Origin: Glacieibacterium arshaanense
GTDB taxonomy: Bacteria > Pseudomonadota > Alphaproteobacteria > Sphingomonadales > Sphingomonadaceae
Length of the DNA: 64,000 bases
Direction of reading: 5' to 3'
Assembly (NCBI RefSeq): GCF_004681125.1
Contig: NZ_SIHO01000003.1
Coordinates: forward strand, 152,122 to 216,121
In this document: positions 34,085-45,756 of the stretch, piece by piece
Layout: each line of letters starts with the position of its first letter
Numbering within the stretch: the stretch's first letter is position 1
Notes under the pieces: model-generated
Databases searched by the model: none
Told to the model about the DNA's origin: nothing
The model's input: the letters and a program-made list of their open reading frames with translations, nothing else
Position numbers and translations under genes: made by a program

Positions 34085-34148
34085 CCGGTTCGAGGATCGA
34101 TTGCGCCACTAACACAGGTGGGCAGCACGTCAAACAGCCGCGCCGCGC

Positions 34149-35486
34149 CTACTTCGCCGCCGAAGCGATCACCGGTGCCGGTGGCACATAGTTCGGGTTG
34201 AGCCGTTCGAGCAGGTTGATGGCATAGTAAAGTTGGAAATCCGTGACACCGCGCTTTTTCAACGTCTCGGCGGTTTCGGCAAAGCGCGGATCGGCCTTCA
34301 TGTCGGCCTCGATATACTTGTCGTCGGTCTTGATCTCGTTGATCAGGTGACGCTGCAAATCGGCCTCGCGCAGGCGCGGGCGCTCCTTGTAATTGGCATC
34401 GGTCAGCTGCGGCACGACGATGTCGGGCTCGATCCCGGCTTCCTGGACCGAACGCCCCGACGGCGTGAAATAGCGCGCCGTGGTCAGCCGCAACGCGGTT
34501 TCATCCGACAGCGGGATCAGCGTCTGCACCGAGCCCTTGCCGAAGCTGCGCATGCCGATGACCAGCGCACGACGATGGTCCTGCAGCGCGCCGGCAACGA
34601 TTTCGGCCGCCGATGCCGAGCCTTCATCGACCAGGATGATGACCGGCTTGCCTTCGGTCAGGTCGCCGTTTTTGGCATAATAGCGCTGGATGTCGGCCTT
34701 GGTGCGGCCGCGCTGCGAGACGATCTCGCCGCGGTCGAGGAACGCGTCGGAGACTTCGATAGCCTGGTCGAGCAAACCGCCGGGGTTCGAGCGCAGATCG
34801 ACAATGAAGCCGACGAGCTTGGGGCCCAGTGTCTTTTCAATCGATTCGATCGCGTCGCGCGTCGCCGGACCGGTCTGCTTGTTGAACGCCGAGATGCGGA
34901 TGACGCCGACGTCGCCCTTGATCTCGTACTTCACCGGTTTGATCTGGATGACTTCGCGCGTCAGCGTATAGTCGATCGGCTTGGGCGCACCCTCGCGCAC
35001 CACGGTAATCTTGATTTTCGTGCCCGGCGTGCCGCGCATCTTGTCGACCGCTTCGTTGAGCGTCAGCCCGTACAGCAGCTCGCCGTCGATGTGGGTGATA
35101 TAGTCGCCCGACTTGATGCCGGCACGCGCCGCCGGCGTATCGTCGGTCGGCGCAATGACCTTGACCGCACCTTCTTCGGTGCTGACCGTCAGCCCCAACC
35201 CGCCGTACTCACCGTCGGTGGTCTGCTTCATGTTGGCGAAGTCGCGCGAGTCGAGATAGCTCGAATGCGGATCGAGACTGGCAAGCATGCCGTTGATCGC
35301 ACCCTCGATGAGCTTCTTGTCGTCGGTCTTGTCGACATAATCGACGCGCACGCGCTCGAACACGTCCATCAGCGCATCAAGCTGCTTGTAGGTGTCGCTC
35401 TCAGCCGCCGCACGCACCGCCGCCGACGCCGGAATCAGCGCCAGAACAGCGAGGGGAAGGGCAAAGCTCCACGGATTGCGCGACAT
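34149..35486 (-). CDS. S41 family C-terminal processing peptidase (CtpA)
   Basis: This 445-residue periplasmic protease has a signal peptide and an N-terminal helical region. A PDZ domain follows (GLGLTVSTEEGAVKV to VREGAPKPIDY). The S41 catalytic domain has LRSNPGGLLDQA, the serine in DEGSASAAEIVAG and the lysine in SFGKGSVQT. It cleaves C-terminal tails of cell-envelope proteins. In related bacteria it sits with rlmH, rsfS and an EnvC-type gene. Here it follows rlmH in that order, but no EnvC gene lies between them; only a palindromic repeat does. Confidence 0.94.
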   Translation of the reverse strand: MSRNPWSFALPLAVLALIPASAAVRAAAESDTYKQLDALMDVFERVRVDYVDKTDDKKLIEGAINGMLASLDPHSSYLDSRDFANMKQTTDGEYGGLGLTVSTEEGAVKVIAPTDDTPAARAGIKSGDYITHIDGELLYGLTLNEAVDKMRGTPGTKIKITVVREGAPKPIDYTLTREVIQIKPVKYEIKGDVGVIRISAFNKQTGPATRDAIESIEKTLGPKLVGFIVDLRSNPGGLLDQAIEVSDAFLDRGEIVSQRGRTKADIQRYYAKNGDLTEGKPVIILVDEGSASAAEIVAGALQDHRRALVIGMRSFGKGSVQTLIPLSDETALRLTTARYFTPSGRSVQEAGIEPDIVVPQLTDANYKERPRLREADLQRHLINEIKTDDKYIEADMKADPRFAETAETLKKRGVTDFQLYYAINLLERLNPNYVPPAPVIASAAK

Positions 35487-35554
35487 TGTAACCGAACCTT
35501 ACGACGGACTAGCTGAACGTCAGTATAACATGCTTGCACGGCTGACTATGCATT

Positions 35555-35684
35555 AAGAGCCTCCGGCGGGCAGGCGTGACGCCTGCACCCGACACTTGCG
35601 CCGGTGCATCAAACGCGACGCTGCGTATTTGGCACCGTCGCAACAATTGGGTGCAGGCGTCACGCCTGCCCGCCGTAGGCCCTT
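35555..35684. repeat. Paired palindromic element, copy 9
   Basis: Inner hairpins are gcaggcgt-g-acgcctgc and its inverse gcaggcgt-c-acgcctgc. The right outer arm has a single change (cccgccgtaggc). It occupies the gap between rlmH and the S41 gene, and its right edge contains part of the rlmH TAA stop codon. Confidence 0.9.
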
Positions 35685-36105
35685 AATCCCTGTGATACGG
35701 ATGCCCGGCAATAATCGCCGTCGCCCGGTACAATTGCTCGGCGAGCATGGCGCGCACCAGCATGTGCGGCCAGGTTGCCAGCCCGAAGCCGAGCAGCAGG
35801 TCGGCCTGCGCGCGCATGTCGTCGTCATGGCCGTCGGCGGCGCCGATCAGGAAGCGGGCCTCGCGCATGCCGGCGTCGCGCCAGCGCGACAGCTGGTCGG
35901 CGAGCGCGCGTGACGCCAACGGCTTGCCGCGCTCGTCGAGCACGATGGTGACGCACGGCGTGACCGGCCCCGGCAGCTTGACCGGGCCGCGGTCATCGAG
36001 CTCGGTGATCGCCATCGGCCAGGTCATGCGCTTGCGGTAGCGTTCGACGAGGTCGGCCTCCGGGCAGCGCCCGATGCGGCCGCGCGCGATGACGTGGAGC
36101 TTCAA
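35683..36105 (-). CDS. rlmH: 23S rRNA (pseudouridine(1915)-N(3))-methyltransferase
   Basis: This 140-residue SPOUT methyltransferase modifies pseudouridine 1915 in helix 69 of 23S rRNA. It begins [13 protein letters not shown], has the SAM-knot segment [11 protein letters not shown] and ends HPYHRD. The start is a TTG at 36105 overlapping the rsfS stop as TTGA; it aligns with the usual family N-terminus, while longer frames do not. It is co-transcribed with nadD and rsfS, as in most alphaproteobacteria. Confidence 0.92.
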   Translation of the reverse strand: MKLHVIARGRIGRCPEADLVERYRKRMTWPMAITELDDRGPVKLPGPVTPCVTIVLDERGKPLASRALADQLSRWRDAGMREARFLIGAADGHDDDMRAQADLLLGFGLATWPHMLVRAMLAEQLYRATAIIAGHPYHRD

Positions 36106-36542
36106 TCGTCGGTTGTTTCGGCGGCTGCGACCTTGGGCGGCGCGCGGCGTTCGCTGGTCGAACCCGACGGGCCGTCGAACGCCCACATCTTTTCAAGGTT
36201 GTAGAACGTCCGCACTTCGGGCCGGAACAAATGGACGATGACGTCTTGCGCGTCGATCAGCACCCAGTCGGCGGTCGGCAGGCCTTCGACGCGCGATTCG
36301 CGCTTCAATTCGGTCTTGATCAGCTGCTGGATCTTCGTCGCCATCGAAGCGACCTGACGCGTCGACTTGCCGCTGGCGATGACCATATGGTCGGCGATGC
36401 TGGTCTTGCCGCGCAGCGGAATGGACACGACATCGACCGCCTGGTCGTCATCGAGCACCTTCATGATCAGCGCATGCAGGGCGGCGACCGCAGGGTCGTC
36501 AGCGGCCACGGCGCGCGGCGCGGTGGCGGGGTTCAAAGCCAA
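36102..36542 (-). CDS. rsfS: Ribosomal silencing factor
   Basis: This 146-residue protein of the Iojap family binds ribosomal protein uL14 and blocks subunit joining during starvation. The core block is [24 protein letters not shown], split here as [14 protein letters not shown] and [10 protein letters not shown], followed by [14 protein letters not shown] and a C-terminal extension. The start is a TTG at 36542 with AAGGA seven bases upstream. Longer frames run into nadD. Confidence 0.9.
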   Translation of the reverse strand: MALNPATAPRAVAADDPAVAALHALIMKVLDDDQAVDVVSIPLRGKTSIADHMVIASGKSTRQVASMATKIQQLIKTELKRESRVEGLPTADWVLIDAQDVIVHLFRPEVRTFYNLEKMWAFDGPSGSTSERRAPPKVAAAETTDD

Positions 36543-36570
36543 TTCAACGTCCTTATTGTCGGGGCGGGGG

Positions 36571-37182
36571 TCATAGTTTCGGGGCACTTGCCCAGTCGGG
36601 ATTGCGCGCACGCAGGCGGCTCGCGGATTGCGGGCTGAGCCTGATGTTGAGCATCACAATCGCCGGTAACTCCCAGTCATTCCAGTGACCCGGTGCCGCG
36701 GTGATGCGGCGCCGGCGCCTGAGCCAAGCCATTGCCGGCGCGGTCAGAGCGCTGCGACCATAGCCCGAACGCGGAAAAACAGCAATCGCGACGGAACGCG
36801 CCAGCTTGCGCCAGTCGCGCCAGCGGTGGAATTGCCCCAGATTGTCGGCGCCCATCAGCCAGATGAAGTCGGTTTTGGGGTGACGGTGCTGCAGCGCCCG
36901 CACCGTATCGACGGTGTAGCGGGTGCCAAGTTCGGCCTCGATCGCCAGCGGCCGGATCCGCGGATGCCGCCGCGCGCGCTGCGCCGATGCCAGCCGCGTG
37001 GCGAGCGGCGCCATGCCGGCCTCGGGCTTCAACGGGTTCTGCGGGCTGACCAGCCACCACACTTCATCGAGGTCGAGCAGCCGCAGCGCCTCGATGCTGA
37101 TGTGCCGGTGGCCGTCATGCGCGGGGTTGAATGAGCCGCCGAGCAGCCCGATCCGCCGCGCGCCGTGCGAGCGCCCCGTCAC
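36571..37182 (-). CDS. nadD: Nicotinate-nucleotide adenylyltransferase
   Basis: This 203-residue enzyme transfers AMP from ATP to nicotinate mononucleotide in NAD synthesis. The nucleotidyltransferase motif GGSFNPAHDGHRHIS and the later TDFIWLMGADNL are present. The SxTxxR-like end is replaced by RLSPQSASRLRA, as in alphaproteobacterial forms. The GTG at 37182 was chosen because the fold begins about ten residues later; the start remains uncertain. The proA stop lies just upstream, so the genes form one operon. Confidence 0.88.
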   Translation of the reverse strand: MTGRSHGARRIGLLGGSFNPAHDGHRHISIEALRLLDLDEVWWLVSPQNPLKPEAGMAPLATRLASAQRARRHPRIRPLAIEAELGTRYTVDTVRALQHRHPKTDFIWLMGADNLGQFHRWRDWRKLARSVAIAVFPRSGYGRSALTAPAMAWLRRRRRITAAPGHWNDWELPAIVMLNIRLSPQSASRLRARNPDWASAPKL

Positions 37183-37192
37183 AAAGTGGCCA

Positions 37193-38467
37193 TCAAACCG
37201 GCCGCACCTGGCCACGCCCGCGTACCAGCGTCTTGTAGCTCGTCAGGCCTTCGAGCGCGACGGGTCCGCGCGCGTGCAGCCGACCGGTCGAGATACCGAT
37301 TTCGCCGCCGAAGCCGAACTCGCCGCCATCGGCATATTGCGTCGAGGCGTTGTGCAGCACGATGGCGCTGTCGACGCGCGACAGGAAGGTCGCGGCGGCG
37401 GCGGCGTCATCGGTGACAATCGCGTCGGTGTGGTGCGAGCCGTGCGCGGCGATGTGCGTGATGGCACCTTCGACACCGTCGACCAGTGTCGCGGCGGCAA
37501 TCGCGTCGAGATATTCGGTATCCCAGTCGGCGGCGTCGGCAGCGGTCAGTCGTGCGTCCAGCCCCGCCAGTTCGGGTGTCACCCGCACCTCGCAACCGGC
37601 ATCGAGCAGCGCCTTGAGCACCGACGCCGCCAGTTCGGGGGCGGCGCGGTCGATCAGCAATGTCTCCATCGCGCCGCAGACGCCGGTGCGCCGCAGCTTC
37701 GAATTGACCGTGATCTCGACCGCCATCGCCGCATCGGCGGCCTTGTCGACATAGACATGGTTGATGCCGTCCAGATGCGCGAGCACCGGCACCCGCGCCT
37801 CGGCCTGGACGCGCGCCACCAGCCCCTTGCCGCCGCGCGGGATGATGATGTCGATCAGCCCGTGCGCCGCCAGCATCGCGCCCACCGCGGCACGGTCGGT
37901 GGTCGGCACCAGCTGGATCGCGGTTTCGGGCAGCCCCGCCGCCTTCAGTCCGGCGACCAATGCGGCATGGATGGCGCGGTTCGACCGCGCGGCTTCCGAA
38001 CCGCCGCGCAGGATGCAGGCATTGCCCGACATCAGGCACAGCGCGCCGGCGTCGGCGGTGACATTGGGGCGGCTTTCGAAAATGATGCCGATGACGCCGA
38101 GCGGCACGCGCACGCGCTCGAACGCCAGCCCGTTGGGCCGCTGCCAGCGCGTGATGACCTCCCCCACCGGATCGGGCAGCGCCGCAATCGCTGCCACACC
38201 CTCGGCCATCGCGGCAATCCGCGCCGGCGTCAGCAGCAAGCGGTCGAGCATCGCGTTCGACAGCCCGGCCGCGCCTGCCGCTTCCATGTCCTGTGCGTTG
38301 GCGGCTTCGATTTCGGCGCTGCCGGCCTGCAACGCCGCCGCTGCCGCAAGCAGCGCTGCCGCCTTGGTCGCCGTCGGCGTGGTGGCGAGCACCGCCGCCG
38401 CGTCGCGCGCAGCCGCGCCCATCGTCGCAATCAGCGTGGCAGCATCAGTAGAGGCCGAAGTCGTCAT
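37193..38467 (-). CDS. proA: Glutamate-5-semialdehyde dehydrogenase
   Basis: This 424-residue enzyme makes glutamate-5-semialdehyde in proline synthesis, using NADPH and glutamyl phosphate from ProB. Motifs seen are [41 protein letters not shown] and the active-site cysteine in [11 protein letters not shown]. The family normally lies next to proB. Here the nearest proB is 5 kb away on the other side of a block of unrelated genes. The downstream order nadD-rsfS-rlmH is conserved. Confidence 0.95.
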   Translation of the reverse strand: MTTSASTDAATLIATMGAAARDAAAVLATTPTATKAAALLAAAAALQAGSAEIEAANAQDMEAAGAAGLSNAMLDRLLLTPARIAAMAEGVAAIAALPDPVGEVITRWQRPNGLAFERVRVPLGVIGIIFESRPNVTADAGALCLMSGNACILRGGSEAARSNRAIHAALVAGLKAAGLPETAIQLVPTTDRAAVGAMLAAHGLIDIIIPRGGKGLVARVQAEARVPVLAHLDGINHVYVDKAADAAMAVEITVNSKLRRTGVCGAMETLLIDRAAPELAASVLKALLDAGCEVRVTPELAGLDARLTAADAADWDTEYLDAIAAATLVDGVEGAITHIAAHGSHHTDAIVTDDAAAAATFLSRVDSAIVLHNASTQYADGGEFGFGGEIGISTGRLHARGPVALEGLTSYKTLVRGRGQVRPV

Positions 38468-38510
38468 CGGCGCCTTTTGTCACAACGCCGGCCAAACGCA
38501 AAACCGCGTG

Positions 38511-39632
38511 TCAGGCCGCCTTGCGCACGAACACCGTGCCGGCGGAATAGCCGGCGCCGAATGAACAGATCACGCCGGTGTCGCCGTGCTGCAGATCGTC
38601 GCTGTTGAGATGGAACGCGATGATCGACCCGGCGGACGAGGTGTTGGCATAGGTATCGAGCACCGTCGGGCTTTCATCCTCGGTCGCTTCATGGCCGAGC
38701 ACGCGGCCGGCGATCAGCCGGTTCATCCCGGCATTGGCCTGGTGCAGCCACAGCCGCCGGATATCCGCCGGCGCCAGCGCAAAGCGCTCCATCTGCTCGG
38801 CGATCATCGTTGCCACCATCGGCACGACTTCCTTGAAGACCTTGCGGCCTTCCTGCACGAACAGCTTGTCGCGGGCGCCCGCAGTTTCGGGCGTGGCGCG
38901 GTTGAGAAAGCCGAAATTGTTGCGGATATTGTTCGAAAACACGGTCTTGAGCTTGGTGCCGAGCAGTTCCCAATGCTGCGCCGGCGCGATGTCCTGCGCC
39001 TCGACCAGGATGGCGGTCGCGACATCGCCGAAGATGAAATGGCTGTCGCGGTCGCGCCAGTTGAGATGCCCCGAACAGATTTCGGGGTTGACCACCAGCA
39101 CCGACTTGGCGTTGCCGGCGCGGATGAAATCGGCCGCGGTCTGGATGCCGAACGTCGCCGACGAGCAGGCGACATTCATGTCGAAGCCAAAGCCGTCGAT
39201 GCCCAGTGCGTCCTGAATCTCGATGGCAATCGCCGGATAGGCGCGCTGCAGGTTCGAACACGCGCAGATGACGGCATCGACATCTTTGGCGTCGCGGCCG
39301 GCACGCGCCAGCGCATCCCGCGCCGCTGCCACGCCGATTTCGGCGAGCACCGAAATTTGCTCGTTGGGCCGTTCATCCCAGCGCGGCGCCATGACCGCGG
39401 GGTCCAGGATCGGCGCCTTGGCCAGCACATAGCGCGCGCGGATGCCGCTCGCCTTCTCGATAAACTCCACCGAACTCGGCTCGAGCGCTAAAACCTCGCC
39501 CGCCGCAATCGCCGCCGCATGTTCGGCATTGTGCTGCGCCACATAGGTATTGAAGCTGTCGACCAGTTCGGTGTTCGAAATGCTGTCGGCAGGGGTGAAA
39601 AGGCCGGTGGCCGAAATAACAGGAATAGGCAT
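38511..39632 (-). CDS. Beta-ketoacyl-ACP synthase III-like protein
   Basis: This 373-residue thiolase-fold condensing enzyme resembles FabH. The catalytic triad is intact: Cys156 ([10 protein letters not shown]), His297 (WLHQANAG) and Asn330 (YANTSSAG). The protein is about 50 residues longer than housekeeping FabH because of N-terminal insertions after [11 protein letters not shown]. No acyl carrier protein or other fatty-acid gene is adjacent, so it may start a special acyl chain or act like other long KAS III homologues of unknown product. It is the first gene of the block inserted between proA and proB. Confidence 0.88.
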   Translation of the reverse strand: MPIPVISATGLFTPADSISNTELVDSFNTYVAQHNAEHAAAIAAGEVLALEPSSVEFIEKASGIRARYVLAKAPILDPAVMAPRWDERPNEQISVLAEIGVAAARDALARAGRDAKDVDAVICACSNLQRAYPAIAIEIQDALGIDGFGFDMNVACSSATFGIQTAADFIRAGNAKSVLVVNPEICSGHLNWRDRDSHFIFGDVATAILVEAQDIAPAQHWELLGTKLKTVFSNNIRNNFGFLNRATPETAGARDKLFVQEGRKVFKEVVPMVATMIAEQMERFALAPADIRRLWLHQANAGMNRLIAGRVLGHEATEDESPTVLDTYANTSSAGSIIAFHLNSDDLQHGDTGVICSFGAGYSAGTVFVRKAA

Positions 39633-39979
39633 GGGCGGGTTCTAAACCGAAGCCGGGGAGGCGGCAATGCGATATCATGCGGTGTGGCCGGTGCGGGGCT
39701 GCGCGGCGGTCATTGGGTCGCAGTGCTGCGTCGCGCCAGCTTTCGCGGGGGACGCGCGGAACGTCCGGAATGGGGTGGGTTGCAGTACGTCCGCTATCAG
39801 GTAGGATCAACTGACATGCGGACATTCGAATTGATGCACACGAGAGATTCTGCGGTGTGAATATGGCATGTTCGCCATCGGCCGAGAAAGGTTCTCCGTG
39901 CCCCAATTTGCCATCGGCGATCGTATGGACGGGAAGGCTTCAACCGAATTTCCATTGCGCTTTGGCGGCCCAATGAGTC
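39633..39979. other. Gene-free stretch, 347 bp
   Basis: I see no convincing coding sequence here. The composition shifts from GC-rich to AT-richer towards the lipoprotein gene. Short antisense frames have no recognisable motif or ribosome-binding site. Confidence 0.5.
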
Positions 39980-41041
39980 TTAACTACTCTCAGTACATTT
40001 CTGCAAAATGTGTTGATCGGGTGTGCCGCTAAATCTAACAGTGTATGCGGAGGCGAGGACTGCGTTGTTCTGTAAGGCGGCTAGGCGTGCGATGTACGCA
40101 CCTCCATCTGGAGAATTCTTGTCACGCAGACTGTCAAGCCAACCATCATGAATTGTCGTCCCGAAGTAGATTGCGATTGAATCTATACGAAGCTCGCTTG
40201 ACTCAGAAGAATTAGAGCTAAATGCTCGATCCTGCAGGCCAAAAAGTGGGTGCAATGGTTCATTCTCTGGGCGAGTGCCAAAGTCTAAGCCATCGAGATG
40301 TCGGCCTTCACGCACATTATCTATAACGGTGCTACGATCTATTTCAGACATGTTTTCACTATTTTCTGTAGGCATTCCATATACATATCCTAAATTGCCG
40401 TACGAGAAAGTTATTTCACCTTTTCCTAATCGCTCAAATAGCACTCTGTTGTCGGGGATATGAGGCCCGAGATTTCCCCATTCATCGAGCCAGATTGCCG
40501 TACCATTTGGCAGTTTGTGGAGGAACCTGTCGTAATCCGTGCCAGCGACTAAGCGACAGAGTCTGGTCCTGATCTCATCACGAGTCATGCCATCGAAAGG
40601 GTTGGCGTCGATTTTGATCAGTTCAAGGTTCAGGAGTGCGCCGAAGGCTTTTGAGACATCGCCATCAAAGACATAAGTTGGATCGAGTGGCTCCTCAAAT
40701 TTCCAAAGTACGTTTGACCCGTTACGCAAGACGAACTCAGCGCTGCTCCCTGCATGGCCCTTGGGGCTTGGAGTTACCCCTATATCCAGACGGCAATCGT
40801 TCCCTTGGTCAGCTCCGGCGAGCGTGAATAGAATGGTTTCAACCAAAAAGGTGATGTGACGCGTAGGGCCAATCGGCGCCCCGTGCGCCGCATCTGGCCG
40901 GATCTCAACTGTCTGGCATAGTGGCGATTTCTGTTGGTTGGAGTGACAAGACGAAAGCAGTCCAACAATAGAAAACAAAAAGACATTATGCAATTTATTA
41001 GAACCAAATAGGCATGTTTTATGAGGTGCGGGTCGCACCAT
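39980..41041 (-). CDS. Putative lipoprotein of unknown function, AT-rich
   Basis: I do not recognise this 353-residue protein. The N-terminus has a hydrophobic segment ending in a lipobox (FLFSIVGLLSSC), so a lipid-anchored envelope protein is likely. The mature part is acidic and mixed, with blocks such as AIWLDEWGNLGPHIPD, FSYGNLGYVYGMP and DGWLDSLRDKNSPDGGAY; no known catalytic motif is visible. Several cysteines are present. The start at 41041 is the best ATG before the signal, but a TTG closer to it is possible. Base composition is clearly lower in GC than neighbouring genes, which suggests recent acquisition. Confidence 0.6.
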   Translation of the reverse strand: MVRPAPHKTCLFGSNKLHNVFLFSIVGLLSSCHSNQQKSPLCQTVEIRPDAAHGAPIGPTRHITFLVETILFTLAGADQGNDCRLDIGVTPSPKGHAGSSAEFVLRNGSNVLWKFEEPLDPTYVFDGDVSKAFGALLNLELIKIDANPFDGMTRDEIRTRLCRLVAGTDYDRFLHKLPNGTAIWLDEWGNLGPHIPDNRVLFERLGKGEITFSYGNLGYVYGMPTENSENMSEIDRSTVIDNVREGRHLDGLDFGTRPENEPLHPLFGLQDRAFSSNSSESSELRIDSIAIYFGTTIHDGWLDSLRDKNSPDGGAYIARLAALQNNAVLASAYTVRFSGTPDQHILQKCTESS

Positions 41042-41699
41042 ATTCCGTAATTTGCAATGCCAAGAACCTCCTTTTCGACTCAAGATCTTCGGGATCCAAC
41101 TTTGCCGTCGCGACAATCGCCGATGGTTGGCCGCCTGAAGATGCGAAGAGTCCATTGTCACGCGCCCTGTTGAGGGATGCCGCGCACCACTTGCTGGGCG
41201 CCAATCTCGGCACTAGCAATTGTTGGGTACGGTTCGACCAGGATAGTCCCCGCCATAGGCCCCACCTCAGCATCACGACCACAGCGATAGAGCCAAGGTC
41301 GGTAGGCAGTGGGCGACAAGGCCACCCGTTTCACTTGGCGAGACCTAACATGGTTAAGTCATACCGGACGAAATGCTCTCTAACCATGGCAAGTTTTACG
41401 GCCAATGGATTTTGATTGGAATGGCAACAATGGGGTCGTTTGCTGACCGGCAGCTAAACCCCACCCCCGACCCCTCCCTTGCAGGGGGGGGGAGCAGGAA
41501 GCATGGGGCGCAAAACAATCGGGTGCAGGCCTCAGGCCTGCCCGCCGGAGGCTCTTTACTGCCGCACGCCCTGCAGCGTCCGATAAACGTGACCTTGCAC
41601 ACAACCTAAATATGGAAGGTGGCGCGCGGCTTCATTCTGCGGCAACTGCTGTCATCGGCGAGTCGCTCGCGCTGTCGCAACAAACGCAAAGAGAATTTT
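41042..41699. other. Gene-free stretch with one half-repeat
   Basis: About 650 bp without a supported gene. It holds an 8-bp inverted pair (catggtta at 41349, taaccatg at 41381), a C-rich/G-rich hairpin near 41462-41493 and the half-element at 41515-41558. Open frames on both strands (for example 41019-41282) lack motifs and good start signals. Confidence 0.5.
41515..41558. repeat. Single-arm palindromic element, copy 10
   Basis: One right-type arm with inner hairpin gcaggcct-c-aggcctgc, preceded by caatcgggt. No left arm is found nearby. Confidence 0.85.
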
Positions 41700-42779
41700 A
41701 TGCCCAGTCTTTTCGACCCGATCACGATTGGCGCCATTCAGGCACCGAACCGCATCTTCATGGCGCCGCTGACGCGCATGCGGGCGAGCGATGACCATGT
41801 GCCTACCGCGTTGATGGGCGACTATTACAGCCAGCGCGCCAGTGCCGGGCTGATCATTGCCGAAGCCATCGGCATCAGCCGGATCGGGCTCGGCTGGCCA
41901 CGGACGCCGGGGATCTGGACGGCGGAGCAGACCGAGGCGTGGAAGCCGGTCACTGCGGCCGTCCACGCCGCCGGCGGGCGCATCATGGCGCAGCTGTGGC
42001 ACATGGGCCGGCTGGCGCGCCCCGACACCATCGGATCGGACTCGATCTCCTCGTCGCCGGTGCGGGCGCCGTATGCGGTGCCGGACAAGAACCCCTATGG
42101 CACCCCGCGCGCCGCGACGCTCGATGACATCAAGCGGACGCTCGACGAGTATGCCAGTGCGGCGCGCAATGCGATCGCCGCCGGGTTCGACGGCGTCCAG
42201 GTTCACAGCGCCAACGGCTATCTGATCGACCAGTTCCTGCGCAACGGCGTCAACGCGCGCGACGATGACTATGGCGGGTCGCCGGAAAACCGCATCCGCC
42301 TGATGCGTGAGGTCATGGAGCGCGTTGTCGCCGAAGTCGGCGGCGACCGCGCGGCCATTCGCCTGTCGCCCAACGGCGAATCGCAGGGCACCGATGACAG
42401 CGACCCCGAAAGCGTTTTCCTGCCGGCCGCGCGCGCGCTCGACAAGCTCGGCCTCGCGTTCCTCGAACTGCGTGAGCTGACGCCGAACGGCACCTACGGC
42501 GCCACCAACGTGCCGAAGTTGAGCCCCAAGATCCGGCAGGTGTTCAGCGGCCCGCTGGTGCTCAACCAGGACTATACGGCGGAGAGCGCGCAGGCCGACC
42601 TCGACTCCGGCCTCGCCGATGCGATTTCTTGGGGGCGGAAGTATATCGGCAACCCCGACCTCGTCGAGCGCTTCCGCACCGGCGCGCCGCTCAACGAAGA
42701 CAACCCGAAGACCTGGTATATCCGCGGGCCGGAAGGCTACACCGACTATCCCAAGCTGGCGGTGACGGCCGCGGCGTAG
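41700..42779 (+). CDS. Old Yellow Enzyme family alkene reductase (NemA-like)
   Basis: This 359-residue FMN-dependent ene-reductase uses NADPH to reduce activated C=C bonds, nitro compounds or N-ethylmaleimide. Family features are seen in order: SLFDPITIGAIQAPNRIFMAP, split here as SLFDPITIGAIQ and NRIFMAPLTRMRA; QLWHMGRLA; the FMN/substrate segment GFDGVQVHSANGYLIDQFL; NGVNARDDDYGG; and the end block ISWGRKYIGNPDLVER. AGAGA lies upstream of the ATG at 41700. It lies in the block between proA and proB and has no operon partner. Confidence 0.93.
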   Translation: MPSLFDPITIGAIQAPNRIFMAPLTRMRASDDHVPTALMGDYYSQRASAGLIIAEAIGISRIGLGWPRTPGIWTAEQTEAWKPVTAAVHAAGGRIMAQLWHMGRLARPDTIGSDSISSSPVRAPYAVPDKNPYGTPRAATLDDIKRTLDEYASAARNAIAAGFDGVQVHSANGYLIDQFLRNGVNARDDDYGGSPENRIRLMREVMERVVAEVGGDRAAIRLSPNGESQGTDDSDPESVFLPAARALDKLGLAFLELRELTPNGTYGATNVPKLSPKIRQVFSGPLVLNQDYTAESAQADLDSGLADAISWGRKYIGNPDLVERFRTGAPLNEDNPKTWYIRGPEGYTDYPKLAVTAAA

Positions 42780-42985
42780 CGGCTTCGGCCTCGGGCATCC
42801 TCCCCCACCCCGACCCTCCCCACTCTCTGTTCGCTGTGCTCACAGGGGAGGAGGGAGTGGTTGGTTTGAAGTGGGAAGTGGAGTATTAGGTGTCTGCTTG
42901 GCAGTATACAGGTTAAGGCTGCAAGTAGTATGGTCGTCCCGGCTTTTGGGCCTGCGTCCATGCGTTAAACTCGGGGCGATCCGTT

Positions 42986-43357
42986 ATGTTGAATCATCAT
43001 AATTTCATGATTTTCATCATAACATCCATACTTACTTGTAGCTGCGCTCCCAACAATGACACTGCTCTTGGATGCTTTCCGGAATGGATCAATGGAGCGG
43101 GTATTCTCCCAGATGTTGGAGATTTCGCAGAAGTCAAAATAATAAACAATAGGACTTTGATCGTTAACAACGGCAACCCGATTGCCTCGGTAGCATTTGA
43201 AAAAACGCTGGCTAGGGAAAAAGCCAAAAATAGCGTGTTGGTCATTCGGTTTTCAGCAAATTCGTGTGATGAGGCCAAGAAATATTTCTATGGTACGTCT
43301 GTTAGTAGTTTGTGCAAATTTCATAATTGTAAATTTTCAAAACAGTGGAATCCGTAA
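42986..43357 (+). CDS. Small AT-rich putative lipoprotein
   Basis: I do not recognise this 123-residue protein. A short hydrophobic signal (FMIFIITSILTCSC) ends in a lipobox cysteine, so a lipoprotein is likely. The mature part has five further cysteines, including CFPEW and SLCKFHNCKF. AT content is far above the surrounding DNA, which suggests horizontal transfer. The ATG at 42986 is the first in frame; no strong ribosome-binding site decides. Confidence 0.55.
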   Translation: MLNHHNFMIFIITSILTCSCAPNNDTALGCFPEWINGAGILPDVGDFAEVKIINNRTLIVNNGNPIASVAFEKTLAREKAKNSVLVIRFSANSCDEAKKYFYGTSVSSLCKFHNCKFSKQWNP

Positions 43358-43468
43358 GTTCATTTGATATCGCAGGCAATTGGTGAACTGCCACGGAATC
43401 TTCATCCAACGGGGAGTAGAGGCGCTGCTGTAGTGACTGCGCACTCCCGGTCACAATCGAGCGTGACA

Positions 43469-43510
43469 ACAATCGGGTGCAGGCCTCAGGCCTGCCCGCC
43501 GGAGGCTCTT

Positions 43511-43511
<1 letters not shown>
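43469..43511. repeat. Single-arm palindromic element, copy 11
   Basis: The arm matches copy 10 (caatcgggtgcaggcctcag and onwards). It ends at the last base of the proB stop codon. Confidence 0.85.
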
Positions 43512-45744
<2,233 letters not shown>

Positions 45745-45756
45745 TCAAGGAATCGC

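Noticed and set aside
41014-41415. 133-codon plus-strand frame and an 87-codon minus-strand frame in the same place
   Set aside because: No domain, signal or ribosome-binding site supports either; treated as gene-free DNA.
42801-42858. C-rich/G-rich inverted segment after the Old Yellow Enzyme
   Set aside because: It may be a weak terminator, but pairing is poor and the sequence is low in complexity, so I did not list it.
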